Source of the DNA: Megalopta genalis
Lineage: Eukaryota > Arthropoda > Insecta > Hymenoptera > Halictidae
Length of the DNA: 64,000 nucleotides
Reading direction: 5' to 3'
Assembly: GCF_051020955.1 (NCBI RefSeq)
Contig: NC_135022.1
Location: 10,521,966-10,585,965 of the forward strand
Made by a program: the position numbers and the translations under genes. How positions within the stretch are numbered: the first letter of the stretch is position 1; each line of letters begins with the position of its first letter. Positions 49,291 to 61,754 of the stretch are shown piece after piece. The notes below the pieces were generated by a model. The model made no database searches. It was given only the letters and a program-made list of their open reading frames with translations, and was not told where the DNA came from.

Positions 49291-51131
49291 TACATCGCAA
49301 CGAAGCTGGACGAATAGTTGCTGCAAATACCGTCAAGATAGCAGGAGAAAAAAAATTCGCATGAATATTTTCACAGGATCTTTCAGCCGCTTTTTATCGA
49401 GCACCGCGAAACCGCGCATATACACAATAACAGCTACAGCGCCGCCGCGACAAATAATCATTTGCATAAATAAGCGAAGTCCTTTTCAGAAGTAAAAATA
49501 TCGGCGTTTAAAATTCAGTCTGCTCGAAAACGCTATCTCAGATGAGACGCGACACGATTTATATGCAAAATTCTCACGGTCGTATTATGCAAGAATTTTC
49601 ATTCAGCGGCTAACAAGTACGTCCCCCCGTGGACCATGGATAATTAATTGTGCGCCGAGTTATGAACTTTTGAACCCCGTTAGCCCCGGTGCACGACCGT
49701 TCTCTTTTTTATTTTTACGGTTCTTTCCTTTTTTTTTGTCGGCGAACCCTCGAATTCGGCCTACACAGGCCGAAGGACAATGGAACGGTACTCTTAAACA
49801 ATTCGCAAGCGATCTAGCCGTAATCGAGATCTACCGCGGGGTGGATCACGAGCCACCTTACAATCGAGCAATTGAATGCAACAGATAAAAGTTAACCGTG
49901 CGAAGGATTGCAGACGTAGAACACGGACTATCATTAGTTACTTCGTTTCCAGGATCAGATTAGCCGGTGGGAGGAAGATTTAACGCGAATTTCTTGGCGA
50001 TTTTCTTCCGCGCGTTTTTCCATCGCCGGCTCATTTCGTCGGCCGTCGCTGATAATATCTTGTTTGTTTACGCGCGATAGGGTAGAACGTTGTTTTCGAG
50101 CGGAAATTTTTCTCCTCGCATCAACAAGATGCGATCGTTCGAGATTCTACGACCCGTGCTCGCCTTGGAACAAGTTCTAACGTTCAAGGGAATCGTTCCG
50201 CGCGGAAACATGCGCCGCCATTGCGTTATAACTTGCTTCAAAAAATAGCAAAACAAAGGGGATCAGATTTGTTATTGTAATTAGTGGACGGCGGATTTTT
50301 CTGCGAGATCTTTCCGAGACGATTGTAGGCAGACCACGGATCTTCGTGCAAAATCAAAATGTTCGTAACGAATTGCGAGGAACGGAGATTAAATAAAAAT
50401 GTATTTCTCTGCTTTTAGTCATTTTGATCAATCGAGGAGAACGTAAGCGCATGATTAAATTCTCCTAATTGTCCTTCGTTGTCAGATATTTTCATTTCAA
50501 AATAGATGTATAAAGTCTGCAGTCTAATTATAAGAAAACAGAAGTAAAATAAAAATACATTGTTTTCTTTTTAATAATTTTCATAGATTGAAAATAGTGT
50601 GACAATATTTTTAAATGCTTCTTATATATATATTTTCACAGTTTTATAATTTAAATGTTATTATATGTATGTATGTATTATATATATTATATTATATTTT
50701 AACTGTTATATATTAACTTTTATAAATGCATAAAATCCGCAGTCTAGTGATTAGTTTTGTGACGATGCTGTTAAAAAATTCGGATTTTATTGTTGGTTAC
50801 CTTTTGAACATTATTAAGTAAATAACTTTTATTAACCGTGTTATATCTTGAACAATACACCAGTCAGGCACTTTAGGAAAATATTTATTTTCGTGCTTAT
50901 GTATGTTAGTTGCAGTGTTATGTCCATACTAATAAATTATGATATCTTAAACATTTGCGGTCTTATGTCGAGCCAGATCCGACATTAACTTTTGCACTAA
51001 TTTCTATATAGTTCGATCTAGTAACACGTACATAGTTATATGTATATAGTTACATATAATTCTAGCTAGTTATATATAGTTCTAAATAGTTACATATAGG
51101 TCTATTATATTTATACTAATATTTATACATA
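49291..51131. other. Non-coding DNA; CpG-containing block at 49.54-50.27 kb
   Basis: No gene recognised. E-like motifs (GCAGTCTAATTATAAG at 50517, GCATAAAATCCGCAGTCTAG at 50728). Confidence 0.4.
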
Positions 51132-51260
51132 CAGTGGCCCACAAAAGTGTTCGCGCACCTTTTAAAACGCAATAATTTTTTTGAAACTGGATTAAATGAC
51201 TTGAACTTTTTCTTAGATGATAGAGGGATTAGTATACTAGACATTTTGTAATTAATAGCT
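51132..51260. mobile_element. Family D terminal fragment
   Basis: TA then CAGTGGCCCACAAAAGTGTT, followed by TTTTAAAACGCAATAATTTT, GGATTAAATGACTTGAAC and GATAGAGGGATTAGTATACT, matching the left arm of the element at 48577. No right end found. Confidence 0.8.
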
Positions 51261-51400
51261 ACAACAGGTCCTACGAAAAACGAAAATGAAGTTGGCTTAT
51301 TTTCTGTGCTAAAAGAAATGTCCACCCTACCACAGATAAATACTTATTAGGTCATATTTTATACATGCATTATTTGACATACATGGATCGAATTGTTAGA

Positions 51401-51739
51401 ATAATTATGAATAATTATTATGAAATGAATAATTATTATGAAATGAATAATTATTATGAAATGAATAATTATTATGAAATGAATAATTATTATGAAATGA
51501 ATAATTATTATGAAATGAATAATTATTATGAAATGAATAATTATTATGAAATGAATAATTATTATGAAATGAATAATTATTATGAAATGAATAATTATTA
51601 TGAAATGAATAATTATTATGAAATGAATAATTATTATGAAATGAATAATTATTATGAAATGAATAATTATTATGAAATGAATAATTATTATGAAATGAAT
51701 AATTATTATGAAATGAATAATTATTATGAATAATTATTC
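51401..51739. repeat. 18-bp minisatellite (ATGAAATGAATAATTATT)
   Basis: About 18 almost perfect copies. One frame reads MNNYYE repeatedly. Period divisible by three makes the frame open by chance. Confidence 0.96.
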
Positions 51740-53439
51740 GAACTTTTGTTAATTAAGCATAAGTACACGTACAATCTATGGCCTTGGCTGCAGCACAAAC
51801 GATAAAAGACCTGCGCATTTGTTCCTTAACATATAGTTAAAAATTTTAATTGACAGTCCAATACTTTTTACTTAAAACACGTGCGACCGTTCCAAGCAAC
51901 TAATATCTACGCGCAGATTAATGCAAATGTAATCGTTTTCTTGTAGTAGAAAAATGGGAATTTCCCAGTCGTTAGGAGGATACATTAAAATGATATTGAA
52001 GATGCAAAATAGGAAAGAATTGCCAAATGCGTTGTGGTTACTTAAATCATGAATTAAATTGTTATTATTTATTATATGCAATAAATTTCAATAAAAAAAT
52101 TGCAATTTAACCGTGTATTGTTTCGTACTCTTCAAATCGAATTAAATGAAATCAGATGGAACAGATGCAATTTTGATCGATTATACTAAATAAATTTATA
52201 AATGTCACAATTCTTGTATATTGACTAATTTTTATATTTTATATTATTTATGATATGCAATATTTATTTCAAGGTCCAATTTTTACAAAACGTCGGAATG
52301 ATTCTTAAATGGTGCTGCCATAAATCTTTCACGTGCAATTTCAGATCCTGATCAAATTTTAAGAGGCCAAATATCTTTTAATATTATTTAACTGTCACAC
52401 CACTTAAATAAATTCTACTTAAATCAAATACAATTTTAATAATCAATATAATATTAGAATAGCAATAGAAATAGCAAATAAAGGCCAGTTTAATCATGTA
52501 GTTTCTCGATCGAAAATATTAAAAAGAAAAATATGTAAATCCATGTCTGAAATCATTTTCTACTTCCGATCTATATATAAAATGTAAAAACGATTCTGCT
52601 GCGATCACGTTTATATTTATGATCAACTGTAGTATAATTAACTTCTGTTTACATATCGATTTCTGTAATACCTGCGATAAATAATAAATATTCCGAACAC
52701 GTGGACAGGTCTAGATTTCGCTGAGATACGAACGAAAGAAACGCACTCGTCGCAGCAGAAATTCATCGGCGAAGCATCTGTCTGTTCCGTTGAGGAAAAT
52801 TTATTTATGCGATACATTAATTATTTTCAGTAGTACGCGAACACGATTGCCTCCATCGTTTCGGCGTCGCGATAACGAATGATTTATTATTCGGATTAAC
52901 GGCAGTGTCTCTAATTAACCGTATCGCGTATAATACGCGGATTGGAGTCCAGTAATGCCGAGCTCGTAATTATCAATTAGCCACAGCTCTCGCAAGATAC
53001 GTACAGTTTGCGGGAGCGCTAAAAATTAGATCGAGATTAAACCAAGCTAATCGATTCGCAATATTTTTACTTCGGCTGAAAACACTCGAAAGGGGGATAA
53101 TCCGCGATCATTTCGAGAAAGTGATTAGAAGCACAGACGTCGATGAGAGTGACGAGTTTTCGATCGTATTTATCGCCATTTACCTTGACATAACCATCAT
53201 CGTTATCTTTTATGAAATGAATTATCGATTGATAAATCGATTGGGGACAATGTATGGACTTCTTCCTGGTGGTGCTGCAGAGTCTCGACCATTCAAGTGG
53301 TTATTGAATTTCGATCTTAACCTTCGCTCGTTGATTAATCGTCGAGTACTGTTGTTTTATTTATTTGGCTCGGAGTGCTTGCTCGCTTACGTGGCTTCAG
53401 TCTTCTCCGATCGACTGTGAAGACAATCGAAGACCGTGG
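51740..53439. other. Non-coding DNA; CpG-containing block 52.68-53.43 kb
   Basis: The plus frame 53121-53420 (99 codons) is unrecognised. Nothing else. Confidence 0.4.
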
Positions 53440-53688
53440 TTAACACGTCCCGTGCCGAGCTTTTTTTACTCGAATCTTCACACTTTGATATTTTACTAAA
53501 ACTTGATGTATTACGTGCAATTATTAATTCTCGTACACATAACAACGTAACAAAAACTTATCAACGCCCATTCTTGCGGTGGAAATTGATTCTTCGGTTC
53601 TAAATTTCTTGTAAACAATTTGTTCAGTTCACTAAGTAAACATGCAAGCGTGTACCATCGATGGTACACGTGGCACGGAACGTGTTAA
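53440..53688. mobile_element. TTAA-flanked piggyBac-like MITE, second copy
   Basis: TTAACACGTCCCGTGCC ... GGCACGGAACGTGTTAA, 249 bp. Almost identical to 34593-34841, same orientation. TTAA at both ends. Confidence 0.94.
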
Positions 53689-53699
53689 TAGTCTTTATA

Positions 53700-54395
53700 C
53701 AATAAATTCTTTCTAATTGACTTTCAGGCTGTACGCAAAAATGGACAATTTGGGTAGAGGAGATACGATTATTCGAGCCTTGCGGCTCGTTCTTATAGAT
53801 GTTAACAACCGATATTCATTCGCGGTGGAAAGCGAACGAAACGTGTTTATTTATTCACTTTGCGAACGGAGATGTCAAGATACAGTAAATTCCCTCCAAT
53901 TGACACTTTGATACTACACAAAAAAATGGACAATTTGGGTAGAGGAGACACGATTATTTTAGCCTTGCGGCTCGTTTTTATAGTTATCGATTGTTAACAT
54001 CTATAAAAACGAGCCGCAAGGCTCTTCTCAAATTGTCCATTTTTATTCACAATCTCAGCGTCAATTAGGGAGAATTTATCGTAATTGGGAAACTTCGGAG
54101 ATTAGATGATGCAATGTTGTGTGATCTGCCGTTTTGAATACACGTTTCGGGAAGTATACGTCCATATGTTTGAATGCACTTGTTTCATATTCAAATCGGT
54201 CGCTTTTCCCCTTTTATGTCGTATCGATGTTCAATAACTCATGGTAGTTGTAGGCGAAAAATCGTTCAGTGTCCTTGAAAAAGACAGATGACATGAATCG
54301 ATTCGAAGTTTTGTACGTTTTCATTATTATGTAATCTCATCGTGTTATTTAAATTAACAGAGTTTTATTTATGTAAAAAGGTATTCGGATTTAAT
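53700..54395 (-). repeat. Inverted copy of the 45.0-46.5 kb composite repeat
   Basis: Contains family A arms (AAAATGGACAATTTGGGTAG, GAACGAAACGTGTTTATTTA, GGCTCGTTTTTATAGTTATC) and then GCGTCAATTAGGGAGAATTT ... CATATGTTTGAATGCACTTG ... GAAAAAGACAGATGACATGA, the reverse complement of 45049-45400. Lacks the hAT MITE. Confidence 0.9.
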
Positions 54396-54568
54396 TTACA
54401 GACAGACACGTTTTTTTGGTTGTCAACGGGAAAAGTTATTTTCGATGAGACGATGACTGTCCAAATACACATGTTTCACTTTACTTTAGAACTTTCTGGA
54501 ACTTTTGGTAATTAAACAAAAATGCTTCTACACATGTAACATGTTATTATATATTTATTACTATTGTA

Positions 54569-54820
54569 CAGGGTGTCCCAAAATTATGGACACCCTTCCG
54601 GAATATATAGGGTTCCTGAGGTCATTTGAAGCAACTATTTCCTTAGCGAAAATGCAATCCGTGGCTTCGTTTACGAGTTATTAACGAAAAACAGTGACCA
54701 ATGAGAGGCGAGATTAATTGGCGCGAGACGGAACGAGCCAATGCGCGCAACTGGGCTTCGTGCGGTGGTTGGCTGGACCGCCTCGCGCTAGCCGAGCACG
54801 CCTCTCATTGGTCACTTGTT
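54569..54820. mobile_element. Family C foldback MITE, right end missing
   Basis: CAGGGTGTCCCAAAATTATG, then GAGGTCATTTGAAGCAACTA and GAAAAACAGTGACCAATGAG. The inverse ACGCCTCTCATTGGTCACTT appears near 54800 and then similarity ends. Matches 60509-60874. Confidence 0.85.
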
Positions 54821-56467
54821 GGAACTTGGAGACCACGACAGAGATTGGTCACCTATCTTGTAGCTCCACGGTTTTTCTTACCTGACTCACACGCAAACAG
54901 ATCATGTTGTATTGTCTTCCGAGAATTCGCGTCGCATACCACGTCGCACGCTCGACCGACACCGTTGACCCTTAGCATTGACGTAGCAATAAATTACATA
55001 GGTGTGGGACTAGCACAGAAAATCGTCAAAATTGGATTTCATATATACATGTAGATATATATTAAAATTAAAAATTCAAATATACACACGATACAAATAA
55101 TTTAATCTACAAGTCGCGAGTTTCATAATTGTTCGAAGAATCGGAATTGTTTCGTTCCATCGCGAGAACGTTTTACAGTTTCCTTATAAAACGTGTGTTC
55201 GAAACGCGAGAATCGTAACGCTTCCATCGAGTTACAAACAGAGCTCCGGTCGCAAACATTACGTAGCAATTTGAATGCCGAGCAGAATCAACAGAACACG
55301 TCAATTGACTTACCGAGAGTAATAACAGCAGTCATTAAGGATGAATCGATTGAGAAATTAAAGTCCATTCAACGAGACAAGCCGCTCCAAATAAACAAAT
55401 ATCAGCGTGCCTTGCTATTTTTAACTATGCGAAGAACGTGAGCGCTCTATGCCAACTAAGTGGCGGTCACGTGCGCTGGTTCGCAGAGCTATTGATTGCC
55501 TCGTTGAACAAACTCTGACAATAATGTCCTCGGACCGTGACTATCAAAAAAACACGATCGAACTGTGTTCCAAGATTTGCAGAAGTTTGCCGGCAAAGCA
55601 TCGCGTGTAACAAATATATTACATCGCGATTCGATCCCGAAGATCTCGAAGAACGGGCACAGCAGACACAATAATATTATCTGTAATTAAGGTAACGTGA
55701 TTCGAAGGTATTAACGATAAAACATTGCATTATAGATAATTTGTAAAAGCACCATCGGCTGACTTGCTATGATATAATTGCGGCGCATTATCAGTAGTCG
55801 TCAATGTATCAACGAAGTGTACTCGTAATTACAATGCCGCAAAAACGCTCCCTTAATAGTAATGCTGGTCCCTGCAGTGGCATAAATATTGTAATCACAG
55901 TCGACAGTGTAGTTTGCATGCGTTTAAACGCATCAATTAACATCAATATCTTGTCCCGAAGACCCTGGATACATCGAAACATGCTGAACCGGTCACCGGA
56001 CTCTCCTCGTTTTCTTTTCGAGCGTTTCTGCGCGCAGGTCGCGTTCGAGAAACGAACCATTATAAAAGTTCAATAACTCACACTGAAATTGTTCTAGAAA
56101 TAATAAACACGTTCTGGCGCATAGAAAGGAACGTTGCACATTTTTTTTTTAAGACGGCCACCATCACTGAGGAGCAGACATTCCTCCAATCTCGAGTGCA
56201 AATTGCGCATCGCTACTGCGAAACCGTGTGCAATCGAATTTTGTGTATGATTAGTAGCTTTTTCTATTTCTTTTTAAACGACGAATGTATCGGTTGCTGA
56301 AACAATTGTTGTGATTGCCCCATTTTTTTTTTAAAGTAATTGGAAGAAAATTAGTACATACACTGACAGAAGTAAGTAACGTTTTCGTTTTAGTTTTACC
56401 GCAATAAATTGATCAGTTAACGAAACAATTTCTGTAATTTGCATAATGGTATATATTTGCATAATGG
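54821..56467. other. Non-coding DNA, partly CpG-containing
   Basis: Frames of 60-90 codons (55193-55441, 55804-56076) are unrecognised. No repeat family found. Confidence 0.4.
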
Positions 56468-56475
56468 TTCCACGC

Positions 56476-56787
56476 CAGGGGTGTCAAACTCGCGGCCCGA
56501 GATGAACATTTTTGCGGCCCAGTCAATATATCCGACGCGAAGTAAAAACAAAATAGAAATAGTCTCGGCCAATAAAATTTCTCCCGAAATAGGAAAGATA
56601 GTATCAGAGAAGAGACGTCAAGTATCAGGACGTAAACAATAATTTAACTTTATATATGTGTTTATTACAATGTACTAGTCGAAATAAAAATATTTGTTTC
56701 TATGAACATTGATCTTTTTTTTGCGGCCCACCTAAAGTTAAGCATTGTTTATTTGGCCCAAGTTAGCTTTCGAGTTTGACACCCCTG
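56476..56787. mobile_element. hAT-like MITE (family H) with perfect 8-bp target duplication
   Basis: CAGGGGTGTCAAACTCGCGG ... GAGTTTGACACCCCTG, 312 bp, flanked on both sides by TTCCACGC. The interior is almost identical to 45639. A plus frame (56439-56642) crosses the element border and is not a gene. Confidence 0.96.
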
Positions 56788-56871
56788 TTCCACGCTGTGT
56801 AATATAACAATGTGGATCGTCTCACCCTTGACATTTCTAGAAAAAGTCCTTAACGTTTCAGAAGAAAACGT
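56788..56871 (+). repeat. 84-bp flank shared with 45951-46034
   Basis: TTCCACGCTGTGTAATATAA ... TTGACATTTCTAGAAAAAGT ... CAGAAGAAAACG matches the sequence right of the 45.6-kb hAT MITE. The left flanks of the two copies differ beyond the 8 bp. Confidence 0.92.
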
Positions 56872-58535
56872 AATCAGCCGAGCGTATTGCAACTTGTGCA
56901 AACTGCAGCGATCGCGGTTAGTGGTTGCCAGAAGATATTTATTCGGGACACGTCGGGGGAAAGCAAACAGCGCCGTTGACAGTGATCGTCACGATCGAAC
57001 GCGACACTTGTACATGGTTCTCGTGTGTGTATGTGTATAGGGATGAGGGGAGAGGGGCTATATGTCGGTGGTATCGGATCGCGGGCGGAAAAACGGACGA
57101 TCTGGAACGACGCGGAACAGGAAGCGGCGTCGAGAGAGCCACCGCCGTGGTTCCAGGACGGGTATACCAAGAGAACGACCGCTAGGCCGTAACACTCCGT
57201 TCGGTATTATCCAATTAAAGGTAATGCCGGCAGCCCGTTAATTTTTCTTCCGTTAGCTCTCGGCCATTGTGGAGCCAGCCCCGGAGCGCAGCCGGCGTTT
57301 TCCAGAAAATGAGAGCCGCGGACGACCATCGGCCAGGATGCATCGGCCAACACTCTTGTTCGGCTCCATTTGCGACGTGCTCGCAGGAAATGAAAAGTTT
57401 CGCCGGGTCCGTTGTCGGGTCGAGCATGCGGCCGAGCTAAAGAGAATGATCGATCGCTTCGTACGACACCAATATAGATCCACTTGATCGTTTTTGTCGG
57501 CTCGAGCGCGGCTCTAATTTCTCGAGGACAATCCAGAACGATTTCCCGCGATTCCGGGGTCCTTGGAAATATCGGGCTCGACGTGGTTCAGGGATATTGT
57601 CAAACTTTAGTTTGAATTCTAATTGGCGAACATTTCTCGAACGCTCATTTTACCGTATTTATTCTGGACAGAAGTTTTGGCATTGTTACCCAACGGAGTC
57701 TTTGGACGCGCTGAGCTCTGTAACGTTGGCAGATCTCGACGATTTAGCTTTTAATTGGTGCGATCTCGGTTTTTGGGACTTGTGAACATTTTTGGAACAA
57801 GTCATTTGACTGTACTAATTATTAAATCGTGGATATTTGTGCATTTGTAGTTTGCAATTTGCATAGTCAAAAGTTTTGTAAAATGATCTTCGAAAATGAG
57901 AATTTTTCTAAATGTTTTCAATCTATTAATTGCGAAGAATGAATTTTTTTTATGAAACTATCTTTTTGAGGAGAGTACGAAAGAATCAGAAACATGTCAT
58001 TGTTTGAATCACGAAAGTAATCACGAAGATCGATAGAATTGGATTTTTCAACGTAGTTAATGTTGACGAAGTTTTGTAGTTAAAATTGTTCTTTGGTGTG
58101 CAAAAGTAATCGCTGTTAACGATTACCACGTTGACCGTCCTGTTTCCGTGAAATATGTGTCTGACATGCGTAAGAGATCGTTTAACGTAACTTCTCCTTG
58201 AAAAAACGCAAAAGTTACCGGGAGCCAAATGAAGTTGTGACTTCGCGATAAGTATAAAAGACTAAAAATAAAGAGCGACATAAACCGTCTATTCCCGTTC
58301 CTTGAAAATCAGTTCATAAAACTGCGAGCACGCGGGAAAACCCACCGGTGTCTACGTATACCGTTGCGATGACGCTTATTGCAGACTGACAATGAGTTGA
58401 CTTGATTCGTTCCGCCCTAGATAAAACGCGTGGCGCAGAAGGATCCCCTTCCTGGTCGCATACCAACGCGAAGCACCGTGCGGTATGCAAGAAAATTACG
58501 CGCGAAATGGTCCTGGCATCGAGCATTCGATAATA
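56872..58535. other. CpG-containing island (56.87-57.6 kb) and flank
   Basis: Several frames of 67-98 codons on both strands, none recognised. Possibly regulatory or an unrecognised exon. Confidence 0.35.
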
Positions 58536-58537
58536 TA

Positions 58538-59116
58538 TTGGGTTGGCAACTAAGTAATTGCCGATTTCAGTTATAGATGTCTCTCGCTCCCATTTGTATG
58601 ATATCCGTAAATGTTATATTATAAAATTATTATTATTATTATTATGTTATTCTTTATTATCCGTGAACGTTAGTAACTGGACAAATTGAATGCAGCGGTC
58701 AAGGAAAAGCGACCAGAATTGGTCGATCGTAAAGGTGTCATTTTCCAGCAGGACTATGCTAGGCCGCAATCTTTGTCCACTCGGCAAAAATTCATGGATA
58801 TTGCTTGGGAATTGATGTTACACCCACCATATAGCCCCGATCTCGCGCCATCGGATTACCACTTATTTCGATCCCTGGACAACTCCCTTCGTGGTAAAAC
58901 TTTTAACGACGATGACGCTGTAAAATCTCACTTAACTCAGTTTTTGGCCGAAAAGGATCAGACTTTCCACGAGCGTGGAATTTTCAAGTTGTCAGAGAGA
59001 TGGCAAAAGGTCATCGAACAAAATGGAAAATACATTACAGATTAAACTTCGTTCCAAGTAAAAAAAAATTTTTTGTTTCATTGAACAAATCGGCAATTAC
59101 TTAGTTGCCAACCCAA
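58538..59116 (+). mobile_element. Mariner deletion derivative, complete (579 bp)
   Basis: TA-flanked, TTGGGTTGGCAACTAAGTAA ... GTTGCCAACCCAA. The frame from 58677 reads LDKLNAAVKEKRPELVDRKG, then FQQDYARPQSLSTRQ, HPPYSPDLAPSDYHLFRSLD and ends ...QNGKYITD-stop at 59045. This is the C-terminal part of a mariner D,D34D transposase: second and third Asp are present, but a 3-bp deletion in DNARPHA-SL shortens the spacing by one. The first Asp and the DNA-binding domain are deleted. An in-frame TAG precedes the coding part. Non-autonomous. Confidence 0.94.
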
Positions 59117-59118
59117 TA

Positions 59119-60423
59119 CATACATTTTCTGCAATCGCAAGTTTTGTATATCGCGAGTTCTGCAATTTTTGTCTTGCTAACAACTTTTCAAATAATCAGA
59201 TAATTTCAAGAAATCCATGAATTCGTCATACCTTTTACCGGCAATCAAATAAGAGTATCAGATAAGATATTTAAGCATTCGATTAAAAGCAGGAACACGA
59301 TAAATATGAATTTTTTTTTACTTCGAAGAAATTGTTACAGTCGGAAAAATTCTAATCGTTATAACTGCGAAGAAAATGGTACGGCAAGGGGTTGAAGGCT
59401 ATGCTTAAAGTGTACCAGGAAATTGCTTCAATCGAACATTTCGAGGATCGAATTTGTTCATTTGACTTTTGAGACGGCACGACGTCGTAAACATTTCTCA
59501 AAATCTTTCATTCGACGAATTCATTTCAGCCGAAAGGAAGATCGTTCTCTCTGTTTTCGCGATATTTCAGTAAACACAATATTGGGTTCTACGTTCGAAA
59601 GCAGATGCAGGTCTCGTGGCTCACGAAAATGTGATGAATCGTGGTACACAATTTCTAATACTTCAGCATCCAACTGTCCGCACCAATTTTTGTATCTATT
59701 TTATCGATCACTTGTATTTATTTCTTCCATTGTATCTATTTCATCGATCACTGCGTGCTCTTTCTTTCGGCAAGTTCTTCGAAAGTTCTCCTAACATGTC
59801 CGAAAATGAATGCGAACACAAATAAAAAGGTTCATCGGAAAAAGTTTCTCACAGAAACATATTTATAACATCGGCAACTGCAACTGAAAGTCAGTTCTTG
59901 CGTTAATCTCGATTCCGAGATCCGCGATTGCCGATTTCTATTTCGAATTTAAAGATTCCCGAAAACGATGACACCTCAGAGTCAACAATCGTCGTGACTT
60001 CCTCGAAAGTTCGCGCGGGCCTCGAACCGTTTGCAGTTCACAGACGGTCCCGCTGTGGGTGTAGCATTTCCCATTGACGCGAAAAATAACGGCGCCTTCG
60101 AGAAAACCGCCGCGCCGCGGCGGCGAAGTAGAAACCGTCGTATCCGCGGTGTTTATTATTTTTCGTTTGCCGTGCAATTTTCGGCGCGTGTTTCCAGCCG
60201 GGAGCCGTATCTTTAATGGAAAATTAGTGTTTCGCGGTATCTTCGGCCGCTGGACGTGGCCGATAAATTCTTGAAAGCTTCCCGATGTCGGATCTCCGGC
60301 AATCTCGGGTATTAAATAAGGTATCGCGCGTGCGGATTCAACGGATAAGCCGATGAACGGCATTGCCAAAAATACTTGAGTATAGACGCGATCAGCCGCG
60401 AAATTTTCCCACGATGAACGGGC
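59119..60423. other. Non-coding DNA; CpG-containing block 59.9-60.4 kb
   Basis: The minus frame 59938-60369 (143 codons) and plus frame 59423-59794 (123 codons) are unrecognised. Confidence 0.4.
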
Positions 60424-60508
60424 TTAACCTCTTAGGTACGGCTGAATTCTGCGCGAGGCTATTTCTCTGGACGGCAGAGTCTGATACTGTATATTCTGTC
60501 TGTATATA

Positions 60509-60874
60509 CAGGGTGTTCCAAAAATGTCTCGCAATCCGAAAGTGGCGAGTTCCTTGGGTCGTTTGAAGCAACTTCTTCCTTTACAAAAATGTTCTCCGAG
60601 GTACCGTTAACGAGTTATTAACGAAAAACAGTGACCAATGAGAGGCGAGCTCGACTGGCGCGAGGCGATCGAGCCGATGAGCGGAACCGGGCTTCGCGCG
60701 CTGGTCGGCTGGGCCGCCTCGCGTCAGCCGTACTCGATTCTTATTGGTCACTGTTTGTTCGTTAATAACTCGTTAACGGTGCCTCGGAGAACATTTTTGT
60801 AAAGGAAGAAGTTGCTTCGAATGATCCGAGGAACCCGCCATTTCCGGATTGCGAGACATTTTTGGGACACCCTG
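60509..60874. mobile_element. Family C foldback MITE, complete (366 bp)
   Basis: CAGGGTGTTCCAAAAATGTC ... GACATTTTTGGGACACCCTG. Arms of about 150 bp, with CAACTTCTTCCTTTACAAAA and CGTTAACGAGTTATTAACGA present on one arm and inverted on the other, and a GC-rich loop. Confidence 0.94.
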
Positions 60875-60974
60875 TGGACTGTTGTAAATCGATGCGAAGA
60901 CAAAAGAAGTGTGAAACAATGCGTATGAAGACGATTATTTGATTCGAACGATGAGCGAGTGAGCTACTAGAGCA

Positions 60975-61093
60975 AGCCACTATAGTGACGCGTCGTCCAG
61001 AGAGATGACATCCGCGAAAGCCATTATAGTGGCGTGTCGTTCCAAAAGATGACATCCGCGGAAGCCGCTATAGTGGCGCGTCGTGCCTAAAAG
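60975..61093. repeat. 44-bp tandem repeat, 2.7 copies
   Basis: AGCCAYTATAGTGRCGYGTC then GATGACATCCGCG. Starts at 60975, 61019 and 61063. Confidence 0.92.
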
Positions 61094-61439
61094 GTTAATA
61101 GAGATGAATCGAAAAATGAACGCCGAGATGAATATCTCTGCGGCGTTTATTTATCGCTGGCTCGTATCGCATCGATACTTCTTACATAATGCGAGATGAC
61201 TCGATAAAACGTCAGCCCTGTTTAAGCATTGATATCGATAATACATTGTCACTGAAACCGTTCTCTGTAATTCGGACGATTCTTTTAAACGTTTCTTTTT
61301 AAACGATAGATTGCGTTTTATTTTTATCACGGACACCGACAGTTATCATGAAAATGGAACAAAGTCGTAGCATAAGAATTATCTGTTCGATTAAAATGTT
61401 CTTGGTTACACGTACCTAACGATTATAAATAAGGAAACA

Positions 61440-61722
61440 AAGTTTTTCCTCACCGATAATCATTAGTCACGAGGAAAATTCATTTCGCTTGCTCGTAACT
61501 GGATTGCGTGACTAGACTAATGCCAAACTTATGCGAAACTAATGCAAGGACTTTTTACTTTTGCGTAAACATCCGCACAGTCTACTCATAACAGTTATCG
61601 TCGAGAGAAATTTCGTTTTGATCATTCATTCCAGTTATCGGCAAGGAATACTTATTTCGATTGCTACTAATAATTATAAGGAATAATAATAAATAATAAT
61701 AATTATAATAATTATAATTAAT

Positions 61723-61754
<32 letters not shown>

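Larger units (their letters stand above)
60424..61098. mobile_element. TTAA-flanked piggyBac-like element with nested MITE (675 bp)
   Basis: Left end TTAACCTCTTAGGTACGG, right end CGTGCCTAAAAGGTTAA: terminal inverse of about 13 bp with two mismatches next to TTAA. It holds the complete family C foldback element and a 44-bp tandem repeat. No transposase. Because the termini are short, this could be coincidence. Confidence 0.65.

Noticed and set aside
51365..51733. Plus-strand repeat protein (MNNYYE repeats)
   Set aside because: An 18-bp minisatellite read in frame. No start context, no unique sequence, no neighbours to support a gene.
54701..55054. Plus-strand 117-codon frame
   Set aside because: Starts inside the family C MITE and crosses its border.
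56439..56642. Frame GVSNSRPEMNIFAAQS, also seen at 32.1 kb
   Set aside because: Translation of the hAT MITE end. Repeated because the element is repeated, with no transposase motifs.
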